From the NCBI GenBank assembly GCA_935421135.1, contig OW285191.1, forward strand, positions 6,953,504 through 7,017,503: a stretch of 64,000 nt of DNA, given 5' to 3'. This document shows positions 12,101-27,100 of the stretch, piece by piece (positions within the stretch are counted from its first letter, which is position 1; each line of letters starts with the position of its first letter). Below the pieces are notes generated by a model, which was not told the origin of the DNA, did not search any database, and saw only the letters and a list, made by a program, of their open reading frames with translations. The translations under genes and the position numbers were made by a program. Source of the stretch: Bugulina stolonifera. Taxonomy: Eukaryota > Bryozoa > Gymnolaemata > Cheilostomatida > Bugulidae.

Positions 12101-15100
12101 TCTAGCCTTCAATAAAAACTCAAACTTCAATAAGCCAGGAAAAGGGTGATATATGAGATTATATTGATATACAGATTGTGTCCACAACCAGTCGATAATG
12201 ATATACTACGCAGCGTTGTACCACATCTGATTCATTAACAAGGGTGCCGTATGAGTGACTATGAAAGTCTGGTAGATACAACAATAACACTACAAATTCA
12301 AATATGGTAGACTAGTTGAGGTTAATCTAAAGTATATGTGATACCGTATATACAGTAGATACAGTAGATACAGTATATACAGTAGATACAGTAGATACAG
12401 TATATACAGTAGATACAGTAGATACAGTATATACAGTAGATACAGTAGATACAGTACATACAGTAGATACGGTATATACAGTAGATACAGTAGATACAGT
12501 ATATACAGTAGATACAGTATATACAGTAGATACAGTAGATACAGTATATACAGTAGATACAATATATACAGCAAATACAGTAGATACAGTATATACAGTA
12601 GATACAGTATACACAGTAGATACAGTATATACAGTAGATACAGTATATACACTTTATACAGCATATACAGTAGATACAGTATATACAGTAGATACAGTAT
12701 ATACACTTTATACAGTATATACAGTATATACAGTAGATACAGTAGATACAGTAAATACAGTATATACAGTATATACAGTATATACAGTAGATACAGTATA
12801 TACAATAGATACAGCTACCATCTAAACCAACCTTGGAGTAATAGTAGCTGAGTTCTCACTCTCTAAAGACTCAGTTCTCGCTCTTCTCAACTCAAATGTT
12901 CTGTTAGGTCGGCTGGACGTGAGAGGCCCCACCTTACCATTGCTATTAGATAAGTTCTTAGTATTGTTTATGCTCTCTAGACTCCCGTTGTTATCGGAAT
13001 CTTTTACAGACTGACTTCGTTTAGCACCACTCAGTCTAGGAGAGAGCGAATAACACATGTCATATCATACTGTGTAACAGTGTTAGTAGTGTAGATCAAT
13101 AGACCGCACACAGGTCTGCGATAATACTTGCACATGTATAGGTGTACATGTACACATCACAATACTTTGCTCAATTGCTCCAATATTGCAAAAGTCATAA
13201 CCTTGTATTTCCATGCAATTTGTATGCAATCATGTTTTAAGTGGGAGAGGACAACTCCCTATATACATACATGTAGATGATGTTGGGCTGTACATAATGC
13301 TGGTAATGATTTTAAACTTGGGAGTTTTGATGGGCACTGATAAGCTCTTCATTATTATTCAAAATTGCCGTTTCCCAATTTCACCATCTCTCTTGTATGG
13401 CTAAATCGAGACAGGACAATTTTGAATCACAATCAATAGACTGTGAATGTCCATGCTGTTTACCCAGAAATTAAGTTATTAAATGATACAACTACCGATA
13501 ACTAGATGTAGGTGACACACTACCTTGCAGTTACAGTGTCAGACATAGACCTTCTAGCTGCTGAGGTTCCACGAGGGGTTACCGGGTCACCACCATCTCC
13601 ACTCCCTCTAGTGCTGGTGTTATTGTTCAGCCTATCAGCCGCTGACTTCCTCAGAGAGCCCGTACTTGATTGTCTAACAGTTGTCCTAGGCTTGCTAGCG
13701 GACGTAGATTTAGAGGCTTCTGATTGGCTAGAGAACGAGTGTATAGCTTTCATAAACTCATCTGTACTCTGTAGCAGCACGTCAGTGTTTACGCTGTCTA
13801 CAGAGCTACCTCCAACCCTAGATAACTTCTCTCTATTAGTAGTGTCCCCTGAGTATTGTGGTAAGTCCTTTGATTGCTCTGGTTGTGCCATCGTAGAGGA
13901 AAGAATCTTATCAAAGAATGTAGTTTTGTTGACTACGATAGGGTCATTGTCCTTATGGTATGTACGGGTAGTTAACAACTCCTCTACTAGTTTTGGTCTT
14001 TCCTTCTCAATCACTGGAGTATCTCCTAAAAATAGTGAATAAGCACAGACGTCACTTTAGAGTGGAGAGAAAAGCTTTGTGTCCAAGTGGTAACCAGAGT
14101 AAATGTTAGAGAGAAGCTCTATCTTGTTATCAACAAGGACATACTGTTCCACTGAAGTCAGATAAAGTGAGATAAAACTGGATCAACTAACAAATAAAAT
14201 GTGTTTATGTCTGTATTCAATGTTCTACGCATTTGAAATCCAATTGATTCTGCATGTGTGACAATACTATGTTGAATACAAGAGAAATTTGGAGTCGTGT
14301 CACCCTGAGAATGGGTCTAGTAGAACTGAACTTTGGAATGGCATAACTTTATCACATGATGCATTAATCTACATGTACAATCTGTAATATACGTGAATAT
14401 TGTACATACATACATGTACACTGTATTTGAATATAAATTTTAGTAATCAGTGATTCTTATCTGACTGACTGAACCGTCCTATCAGCTGAATAGGGGAAGC
14501 AACTACCGATTGGAGATCCAAGTTATTATCTTATCTACATCAAAGTCATTACAACTGAGGACCAAGTCACTGTGTCCGTGGTCAAGTCATGAATGAGCTG
14601 AATCAAGTCCTCTCTCACCCAAGTTAAGTCATTACTCACCTATTCCAAGTTCCTGTAGAATTTTCTCCTTAGAGAACTCCACCTCCTTCTTACGACGCGG
14701 CATGGTGTTGGAACGGGTAAGGGGTGGAGGTGTGGAATGTCTGCTGTCTTCTTTAACTCTGCCAACACGAGGTACTGCCGGTAATCTCCTACCACTGGAA
14801 CGCTGCGAGGGTGAATGAGTTCCACGACCTTCGGGTGACCTTGATCTGAATGTGGGAGATATTGGAGGCTTCGAAGCTACCACATCTAAAAGATATAATA
14901 GCACAAAGATAGTCGACATATGGATGGAATGTGCAATACTTTTGATCATAAAACACCTTGTTTGTATACATTACATCCCCCCTCACTTTGTGATTAAACG
15001 ATTAGGAACTGTGTTACTCTCTTATATTACGATGCAGTAGACAAATAATTAATGCTTGGTACAAACAATATAAAACAGGTAATGTTAGAGTGCAAAGGCC

Positions 15101-18100
15101 CTAGGACTGCTTGAAATTGATTCAGTCCTATCTGGTTACTATGACGATAAAACACTAAGACCATATTATACACTACAGAATAAATCGACCATAACTAGAT
15201 GATAGTATTAGGGAGTCAGAGAGATTATACACTTTAATACAGCCCACTTTGGGGTCCCCTTTCAATCGGCCCATTTACTATTATAATAATTAGTAACTAT
15301 ATACCAAAGAACAAACTAAATCATCTAAAACAGCATGGCATTTATAGACCATAATATGAATTATTTACTGTGACATAGACATGACAGGTCTGTTTGTTTG
15401 CAGTGTCTACATAAGATACAATAGTCTCTATTTACATGGTCTCTATGTCTATGTTATACACTCAGCACCCACATCATAGACATAGGTTTATACACAGCCA
15501 GCTCAGTTCAAACAATGAACTAATAGAGAACTGCAGGCTACTAACACATGTGTAATAGCTGTGCTCTATACTTGCAATGGATAGTAGATGCCCCATAATC
15601 ATGTGGGCTAAGTGTATGCTTGTCCCTAGTAAAACCTTGATGCAGCGCTACTAAGGCCCCAACAGAATAGTTGTGGTCCAAAAACTTTATATACACAGGT
15701 TAAATGTTAGCTCAGGGACACCCCCCCCCCCCCCTATTGCATAATTACAATCACAATCATGTGCTAGTAGGCCTGCAGTATCAAGAATAAGCAGTTCATC
15801 AATTTCCAGATAAAACACAGATATTGTTCCAACCCCCCCCCCCCCCCCCCCCCCCATTGTAACCAAAGTACGTACATGTAGTGAAAATCAAGTTGTATAA
15901 AGTGTCATTCTACTAAAATATACAATACCGTGTATATATAAAATATACAATACCGTGCATAGATAAAATGTAGTCAAGTAAATACTAACTGTTATTATGC
16001 TGACTATTCTGTTGGGGAGATTCAATTCTCTGATCAGACTGCTCTTCTCCACGTGGAGACTCAGTTCCTTCCTTCTACAATAAGAGAGCTATGATGTACA
16101 TGTACCATGGGAAGTGGATGGAAGGCATACAGTCATAAAGATGACTGGTAGCAACCAATATTATCAAATTATGTTCTGCATTGAGCTATTTGAACTCGCT
16201 GAAGACGGAAACATGATATTACTAGGTTTATTTTGCATCATGTAGTTATGCAGCCACTATTACTAACATTGTAACCAATGAAGATGATTGATAACCAAAC
16301 GATACATATTATATTACAGTATTAGGAATATAATATTATTATAATAATTTGTTGCCATAACATAATATTCTTAGGTATGTACATAAATGTAGATGTAGTA
16401 TAGTGTGTCCAGTCATTGCTAAATTTCCCGGCACAATCCGCTACTACTACTTTCCAATAACTTATATATATAAAATCATATAAGATGGACATATTATAAT
16501 ATAACCATAGCAAGTACTTGTAATAGACCTACAACGTAATAGTTATAGGCTACATGACTTGTACTGTATAACATAATACATGTAAATATGTATATGTATA
16601 CAATTATATTAGATGTATAATATATTATACTGTGGTCTAATGGAGGATGGAGCTACGACAAATAAAACTTAACGTCCACTCAAAAAAGATCATAATATTG
16701 CACAGTATCAAAGTTTCTATATACCAAGTTTATCCAGCAAACGATGCGCATAGTCATTTGCCGTGGTTCTCTCGCCAAAATTGGCAAACCATTGCCCTTC
16801 AACGAGCGCCCAGCCTGTGACCAGACGCTTAGGCTATAGAAATGTAGGTCCGCAGTAGTAGTTGACAGTCTGCACAAAGAGCGTACTTTTACCCTCTTTG
16901 GTTTACATGAGGCATAAATAGACCAGACCACGTGATCAGTAGGATGGCTCGAATTTTTGGGCCTTTTTCCTATATTTATGCTCTTCTAAGTGCTTGCATC
17001 TTCTATTGATGCTATCGGTATAAACATCATGTATTCTGAAATTAATGGGCTAGCATTACAGGTACTTTTAGCCAATCTCAGGGCAATTTTTTCGGCAATC
17101 TTGAGAAGACTCCATTGTTGTATCGGTAATTTTTCATTGCCGCTCAACTACTTTGAACTAGGCCACTTATTAGGTCAGATTTTGCTCGATCCTATTGGTG
17201 TATAAAGCCGTGGAGCAACTTATTAGTTCTATAAACTTTGACAGTATTATAATACACATAATTATAATACAGATCCAACTTACACATATCTCTAAATGTA
17301 TAGAATGTGATATTGATATATTATTGTGTATTGAATAGCGAAACTCGAGAGAATTTATCAATGAAATGCAATACTAAAGAATTAACTAGCAGGAATTCAT
17401 CCTCTACAAAGATACACTGTATATCAGAGCCTGATATTAGGTAATGCCTGCATATACACGGATACAATACATAATGTAGTAGATAGTATTTCATTCAGTT
17501 TTAGGCTACACCTAAATTATACATTAGTCTGTATGCACATATATAAAAGATTATGACACTCAAATTCACCTGCCGATAGGTAGTTTTGGTGCATTGCAAA
17601 TGTGGTAATGCTTATCTATATAACGCATGTAGATCTACATGCAAAAATGGTCCAAAGTCATTGATTATGAGAGTTGCGCCACTGTAGAGCACACCACTGG
17701 GGGAACACGGAGCGGCCATATTAGGGCTATAACAGTGAATCCTAGCTACTGTCAAATTGTAAGTTTGCCCAATGTGATCCGTTGTTACGGCCCAATATGG
17801 CCTCCGTCTGACTTCCGGTGACACAACTCTCACAATCAACAGCTCTGAGTAGTTATGCATGTAGTTATACACCTTACATAAGTATGTAAGTACACTGTGT
17901 TAGTGGGCAGGTATAATTACACTATATAAAGGAATAACTACACCCTTCTATTCTACACTTTTTGACAAAGTACAATGTAAAAGCTAATTTTAATATCGCT
18001 GATAAGATCGGAATTTCTAGACCACCATAGAGATGACAGGTTGATAATACAGTGTACTGCTTTCACTAGATTGAATAACAAATAACTGCATATACATGTA

Positions 18101-21100
18101 CATGTAATGAAAGAGTTTAATAGATTACAAGATAATAGAATAACTTAAATACACACATAATATACAATGTACTACAGTATGAAATACAGGACTTGAGCTA
18201 TAATTATCAGAAGTACATGTAGCTCTATCCCATGTCTACTTGTATAAAACCAGGTGATATACACCTCTATATAAATATATAAATAACATGTAGTAAACAG
18301 GAAGTGAATGGGTATTAGACCAGCACTGGCCTCTGAAACCCTTCCCACAGATATCACACTCCAGCAAGTCTGAACCAGAGCGTCTGTGGTTCCTACAGAA
18401 AATATACTCACAAGTCTACTAGTAATTCTCAAGTATTGCTACAGCACAGCTGTGCTGTCAGTGTGTATGTCCTCAGATACAAGAAATGACCAAGCCCTAT
18501 ATAATAACAGGATTCTGACCTCACCTATCAGCTAATATGTAGAGTAGTGTGTAATATTATATAATTATAGTATAGGCTACAGTATGTTACAGAAATACTA
18601 GCAGCTATAGAAGAATACCTTATTTGTTCTACTACCCATTGATTCAGGGTGAAATGATGAGATAATCAATATATAACGTAAGGCAAACACACTCAACACT
18701 GATCAACATGGCTACATGTATCAGGATAACATTGTACAGGAGAGTATGTATTACTCTACTGCAGATATTGGGCATCCTGCTATCTTTTACACAAGAGAGC
18801 AAACCCACCGAATTTACAATATATCTCATGAAAGAAGATGGTGACGAAAAACATAATCTACTAAAAACATGCGCGTAATTATGGTAAATTCATAATTAAT
18901 TCCTACAATGTATATACATGTATTTATATTGAATGTTAGAATTAAGTCTACACAAAGGTATATGGTGTGTACACACCGATAAACTTGAAGCTATGCAATG
19001 ACTATTATTTTAAGAGACGAAACCTAATAACAACTGCCTCAATATTAGACAGATGTGACAGATGATACCAATATATATAATATACCTACTTAGAATGTCT
19101 TTATAGGAATAAAGTGCTTAACGGTACTAAAATCATAGCATATAATATACCTACAATACACTGCACCTACCTCAGAACTAGTTCAATAGTCAACTAACAA
19201 CATCTGGCACACTGATTAACGTAGTTCTAGTCTGTAGTCACGTATATGTCAATAGGTTGTGCACTGCAGTCCATAGCTCACACATGAATGGTCATACACA
19301 ATCCACCAGTATATACGTTGAATAGCACGCAATACCCTAGCTGACATACATTTGTATATGACTACTGACAAAACAAACTGTTCCATACAAGCACGCACCC
19401 ATTATATTATACATATATAATTATTATACTACAATATGATGCTTATAAAATGTCCTGTTTTATACTTCTATTAAAACTTATTAAGAATATCGTAAGCAAA
19501 CACAATGATATCTAGAAAGAATTAATTGAGAGTGTATATATGAACTACGTGAACTAGTATACAGGGTTAGACCAACAAGTCAGCATATACTAGCCTATAA
19601 TAAGATCAACACTTGACAATACACCCTAGACAACCATAAACAATACCTTCATGTTTCCTTATAACAAAACATGTGTTGACACAAAACAGTGGCAAACAAC
19701 TAATTACTGTACATAGGTGATGATGTAATTTAATATACATGTTATAATAGTTATCCAATTAATTAACTGCTAATTACTGATTATGATGGCCATAGTAAAC
19801 ATCTCAACATATTATTAATCCAAATATGCAGTTTATATTGGTGGAGTTGCCTTCTCTTGGGATATGAATATATGCACAATTCAAATCAGACCCGACACTG
19901 GGGGGCATATTCGGATTTCTAGAGTGACAAAAACAGAAAATATTTATAAATATCTACTGGCTGGCCGATTTAAGCGTTGCTCTAAGCGGGGATATAACTT
20001 CTAATTTGGATTTATCTTCCCTACCTTTGCATGTCATCTTTAATTAACCGAACAGACAACTCCTAGTAATTTGGCTATGGTCATTACAAACAAGCCACAT
20101 ACGTATACTTTCAACCTAGCATATTAAGTTGAAATGATATGAATAATGTTTTGCTTTCTACCAGGTACCTACATGCATAAACAGACATGCTACTAACAGG
20201 TAGGCCTATATAAAATTATACAAACTTCTATACTTGGAGACATAATTTTGAACGAGCTGTTCGTCCCACATAATAAAATACATAATGCAGTATCAGAAAA
20301 GTCCATGTCTATGTACAATTACATAAGGATAGCCCCAAGTCAATGACAAAGTTGCTGTAATGTCTATTAACACTGTAACTATGTCTAAGGTGTATGTCTA
20401 AGTCTATGGTGAAGTACATACTGTATATAAACTACTTACTGTATGCAGAAAGAACCTATCTAACTTGTTGAGTTCATGATAAAAGAATGAAAGATTGTTT
20501 GGTGTAAACGTTTCCATTAGCTGCAGGTATGTTGGTATGCTGCAGGTATATTAGTACTTATAGGCCTATACGTTTAGCATACTGATATACCGTCCTTACT
20601 CAATATACATACAGTAGAATACTGATAAGGTACTCCAGCATAGTACAGTTAGTTACTCAACAAACTTTCTACACTCTTATGAAATGGTTTTGTAAGATTA
20701 ATATAGGGCTGTGACGATCACTAGTTACCATCTTTACTTTGGTGTATGAAGACAGAGTTTGATATGAGAATATTAGTGATATATGCTGTGGATGAGAGCG
20801 TATATACATGTAGTAGTGTGGTGGAGTAGATAATAGCCATAAAACTAGAGTGAGAAATAATTATACATGTACATAAACAGTGGCCATGTCGAGCAGCTAC
20901 AATACATAGGTAGCTGTAGATTGGTATAACATGTACTATCTTAAAATGAATGCTGAAACATAACATAAAAACAGTACATGTCATGTAACACTGATAGCCT
21001 ATAAGTACAAGTACAATGTAGTAAGTACATGTAGGTAGTGCTTAATGTTATATAGGCCTACTGTACATACAACTGTCTGTACAATAATGTTAACTGTCAC

Positions 21101-24100
21101 AGCCCTACTGTACGAATTTAAGAAATGAACCTGTTAAACAAGACACATAAATTTAATACGAGTATTTACTTTGCATTGCATTGTGACACTGGAGAGGTAG
21201 TATTACCAAGTGTAAGTATAGTAACTACGTATAATACAGCCCCTCCTTAAATTACATTCATATGCTAACATATTATGATACCAATAAAGGTTTAGTATCA
21301 TAGCTCCAAATATATCCCACCATTTGAAGGATTAAGTAAACACACGATTCAATAATGTAGACGGGTTGGTCTAAATTACAAGTATTAGAAGTTTAATTTA
21401 TATATTCAAATACTAGAGCTAACTAACACTGACTATTGTGGACTAACTAGAAAATGCTAAACACTAGCACACTATTAGCATCTATCATGGGAAATCCAGT
21501 CTACAGCACCATTAATTTACAACTCAGAATAATATAGCATATAATACTAAATATGGCACACACAGATAGACACAAGTCACCTTCGACTTAGGGAGATAAA
21601 TTATGTACTCTTAGTACATAATATACTACCCACTATTAGCACTTAACCAATAGTTATGCCAATACTCTACAACACTGTACACGTACTACCTACTATCAGT
21701 ACTATGTACAGACACTACATGACAGAGGTGCTATAATTAGCAGTTGTCCTCTCATTACACTGCTGAGAGTAAGAGAGATCAACTCCCAGATTACCTACAA
21801 TACTAAACAATGAGCATAAGAATAGATATAACTAGGCAAATGAGTTGTGATTATGACCAACTACCTTTCAGATCTTACAACAGGCTGGAATGGGCATCGC
21901 TATGTCATAGTTAGTTATCTACTCACCCCCCAACAGAGAGTACACTACACTCCCCTCCCCCCCCCCAACCAACATAAATACAGACTAGCTGAGGTAGACT
22001 ATTATAGGTTCACAACAATCACTAGGATAACAGATAACATAGACTACTAACTAACACCATGTTATAGTGTATCTGTACAATACCTTAGTAGTGGAGTGAT
22101 GAGATCCACTCAGTGTGTATGTATCTGTCGTTTTATCACTGCCAATCTCAACCTGCATGCTTTCACTGACCTCTAGTAAATTCTCAGGAGATTCCGTGAT
22201 CTCCAAACTAGGTGAACTGTAACATAACAACAATGTTTATATGTCTATGATAGACTTACATAGAACAGGCGGACATAACAACTCATGTCCAGCTTCACCT
22301 CCAAGTGATCTCTCCTAGACACCAGTGAAATCCGCTTACTGTATTGATAGAGAGAGAAATTGTCCCCACGATGCTGAGAAAGAGAGAATATACTAGAGAC
22401 TATACATAGAATAAAGGTTGGGTTACAATGAATATCTTTCATCAAGGGAGGTAAATGTAATGGAACTAAGTTTTTCTGCAAGTACTAAATCCTGACAATG
22501 TATGACAATTGACAATGGTTCTGTTATTAGCATTGGTATGACAATGCTAATAACAGAACACACTCGTATCCTTGGCAACAGATAACACAACAAGTATGAC
22601 ATATATTTACCTAGAAAGTGGATCAACAATTCCAAAAAGTTTATCTATATCCTCTCTGGCCTTCTCCAGCTCCTTATTGTCTTCTTCTATGGTGTAGGTG
22701 CCACTTTCAGACACCTTGTCCCCCTCATCATCCACCTGACCCAGTGATTCAGCTGTCTGTGACTTACGTAGCACTCGCCTGGGAGCACCTTGCGAAGGCT
22801 TCAGTTCTGGCATCGTGGAAGACCTATTATGACAAGAAATGACAGTGTTCAATGTAGCTTGTGTCTCTAAGAACACTCTACATATATTAGCATAAATCTT
22901 AGGTGCAAATTTTAGGAATTGCTGCATCGCATTACTACAACGAAATACATACTTGTGCAGCAAATATAATGCAAGTAAGACAATTATTAGATCTAACTCA
23001 CAATTTTCTCTTGAGACGACCTGATAAATACTACAAATGAAAGTCAGCATATACCACAACACGAAATTAATTCACTACCTCTCTAGGAGGTCACCCATTC
23101 TCTGAGGAATGACTTAAAATAAAGAAAGACTAGCTGTTAACTGAAATTACTACACATAGTCATAGAACCTCTGCCGTCCCCTCGAGCTAAGGTCATCTAG
23201 CACCAAGCCAACAATACTAATAATCAATTTATTATCATATAGTCAGCAACAACAGAAACATCTTCAAGTTGGAGAGCACATAGTACATGATAACCATGTT
23301 TACCTGTCATTGTCATGTTCACTATAGAATAAGAGAGAGGCACTGTAAGGTGAAAACAAACTGCTACCATTGGCATACCCGAACCTCCTTACACGGCCCT
23401 GTACGCTAGAGCTCATGGTTGACGAGAACGCTTAAAATGAATAAACTACCAATAGTCCGATACAGCTATACCAATTACAATCATGTCCACGAAGTGACTG
23501 CCCAGCATAGAGGAAGATGTGGCTATAAAATCTTTATCTTACTGAATGGTGTTGCCTAGCAGCCATTCATAGCCCTAGCACGCTACCTCTCCAATTAAAT
23601 CATTAGCTCAAAGTATTGTGAACAATGTTGCAGGTAACTGCACTTGGTCTATAAACAAATGGTTGCCATGGAAACAGACTCGGCATCCACTTTCCTCTTT
23701 ACATGCCAAAGAATACATTTGATTATAAAACAACAATAAATCACTAGATTACAGGTATTTAGGATGAAGGGTGGCTCCGTTCTTATAACATCACTATTTC
23801 CCAGGAGGTATAACATAAAGAGCTGACTCACACACAAACACTAATCTTTAACATCCAAACTTCAGGAAACTGAGAACAGTTATAAAATCACAGGTTTTTA
23901 TCCTGTAAATTCAATCCTATAATTGCACTGAATTCACCCAATTCCTCAATAGAAAGCAGTTGTCTCCACCTTGCAGACCACAGTATTTACTTCATCATCT
24001 ACCATTGCCAAGACTTATGCAAAAAGTTTTATCCCCACTGTATCCACATAGGTCTAATAGTATCTGTTCCACGAGATGACACATGATTGACACCCTTGTC

Positions 24101-27100
24101 TAAATAACATAGGCTTAATCTACATAAATCTTTGTGATAGGAAAAGACAACTTCACACTAGATTAAATTTTTTATCAAAATTCAGGATCGCTTTTCCTGT
24201 TTATTACCATAATATATGCAGATCTTACTAAATCTAAATTAAATATGCAGAAAGTACTGTAGTACACATTTTCCCAACAAAAATTACAGCTTTTTATATA
24301 CAACTGTGTTAGGCCTATTAGACTACACACTAACACTAAGTTTTCATTATCTTTTATAAGCAAACAAACGCCATGTAGAGGTTGTACAGTGTATTCTAAC
24401 CTGTTCAAGGCTTTAGCCTCTGAATACATAGCATATTCCGTCTGATCATCTCTAGTCTCAGGATGGAAGTCCGACTGCCCCCTAGTGCTAGCGTCTCCAG
24501 AACTGTACAGCATTTTGTTGATCAGGTAAATACTGGTAGAGGTTGTGGAGTTGGCGTCGTACCTCCTCGACTCTTTGGGCACTGTCTGCTGAGAACTAAG
24601 TTTATTTGGTGACTTACTCCTTCTTCTAGGTAATGATGGACTATTGTTCTATAAAACAATCCAGCATCAAAATTAGTAGGCTACAATCTTTTATCATGTA
24701 TAAAATTAGTCAATATTCATGCACCACTGTATAGGCCTATATTATACAACATAATAGAGTATATAAGTCTACTAACAGCCCGACACACTTGTGAGCATAT
24801 AATATGCAAATATGATTTACAGAGAAATTACAACTCCAAGTGCCAGCAAAGGAACAACAGAATAAAGACATAAGGTCTATAAGGGACCTGGAGGCACTCA
24901 GCTAATAGAGGAAAGACAATGGCAACACCATGATAGTTATTATATATTTACAAGCATGATAGAAATATCCATCATTATAACAGCACACGTACATTTCCTA
25001 CGCTCTGAAACACCTACCTCGCTGTGATTGCGTTCAGACTGCTGTCCGAGTCTTTCTTTGCGTTCACGAATACTCTTACGTAGATTGTCAGGCAGGAAGT
25101 TGCTCAGTTTATCTCCAGATATGTTGGCGTCTGGTTTAGGGGTTTGTACCTCGGATGAATCCTCTAAGTCTACTGTGAAAGCTAGACTTTTAGATGAATC
25201 AGCAGAAACTGTAAGTAAAACAGTTGGAGTATTATAGATATACTACAGTATGTACATGTGCTGTACACTGTTAGGCATACATGATATACTACAGTATGTA
25301 CATGTGCTGTTCACTGTTAGACATACGTGATATACTACAGTATGTACATGTGCTGTTCACTGTTAGACATACATGTATACAAGATAGATATCAGAGATTA
25401 CAAACACTGAACTGATGCCAAACACCTAACAAATACATTATATAGCCAATTATCTCTTAGCTCTGCCACATATAATAGGATGTATTATCAAACATATTCT
25501 GAATATAATGTAATAGCGCAAAAACTATAAAGTGTTTCTATTATATAATATATATGGGTAATGAGTTAGTATGTTATACTGGCACCACAGATTAAAATCA
25601 ACAGCATCAAATATAGATACAAATACTGTGTGCATATCGCCTTAGCCTTACCTTCTGCAGTTATAGGAGTTGATTTGCTGGAGTCATTTGATTGGTTGGC
25701 GGCAGGTTGCAGTGTTCTCTCCTCTTCCACTACCTTCTGCTGATGCTTATCCTCTTCTTTCTGTTTCTGTATGTCTATGAGCAACCTCCTGTTATGTTCA
25801 TCAGCGTCACTCTCTCCCCACCAAGTCGGCTGGCCGTACAGAGGTGTGCCTCTCTTTGGTATTACATCTACCAATCACATACCTCGATATATACTCAATG
25901 TTATCGATAACTACTACTACTGTATGACTCAGCACCTAAACCATGCTGTGACTTTAGCAAATGAAATGACTTGTGGGAACAGTATTAGTTACAATGCCAA
26001 TAGCGTATTATTTGTTGTAGATATCAATGAGATATTTACAGATTATTATAATCCAATATTGCTTTGCCAGTAAGACATCAATACCTGTACTATGAGTCTA
26101 TTATTGTAATATGACTATGCGGGAGACTAGTCTGGTTTAGAGATATGATAGCAGTGACATTTAAATGGCAGCAGAAAGTGACATATATTATGCGCCACTA
26201 GCCCACATATATTATATATAGATATATAGCAGGGTTACATAACAATATGCCACACATGTAGATCTATATGTTTACACACAGTTAGACTTATAGAGTTTAC
26301 ACTATTTACTCTACATAATCATGTACCCCTATATCAGTAATTGAATATTTACACAAGTAGATATCACTTGTGCTACTGCTACTGAATGCCTATCCACTGT
26401 TGTAGTGGGAGCTCACCCACACCACATTCGAATATACATGTACATATAATTATTGTTATATAGTATGTACATGTATATTCATACTATATAGTATGTACAG
26501 CGTACATGTATATGCATACTATATAGTATGTACAGCGTACATGTATATGCATACTATATAGTATGTACAGCGTATATGTATATGCATACTATATAGTATG
26601 TACAGCGTACATACTATATGCATACTATATGGTATGTACAGTGTACATGTATATGCATACTATATAGTATGTACATGTATATACATTGTACATACTATAT
26701 AGTATGTATACATACTATATACTGTAGTATGTACATGTATATGCATACTATATAGTACATGTATATAGCCTCCACTGTATGCCATAAAATGCCTAATATC
26801 TATTTACTGAGACTTATATCCCTGTTTAACCTAACAGATAACTTTTGCTTTCGAATACCAACGACTCTTCATGTACACGTACATAGTACAGGTACATTGT
26901 TATATTATCTCTATATATTCACGCCTATCTGATACATAACTATATACAATATATCTGTTATAACAAGCAGAGAAGCTGTTTGTAAGCTTGTACCACCAGA
27001 GTTGTGTTCTTTCACTCCGTATTTATGAAATCAAAAGGCTAGAAATCTCCCTTTATTATATGCCTCCATAAGAAGCCCTATGATCGCACAAAGTTCTAAA

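Noticed and set aside
12290..12805. 171-residue Leu/Tyr-rich frame and an overlapping Thr/Val/Ser frame on the minus strand
   Set aside because: Pure translation of the 9-bp minisatellite, inside an intron of the CEP170-like gene.
13512..14042. 176-residue plus-strand frame
   Set aside because: Mirror of the 502-nt exon of the CEP170-like gene on the minus strand, which joins its neighbours in phase.
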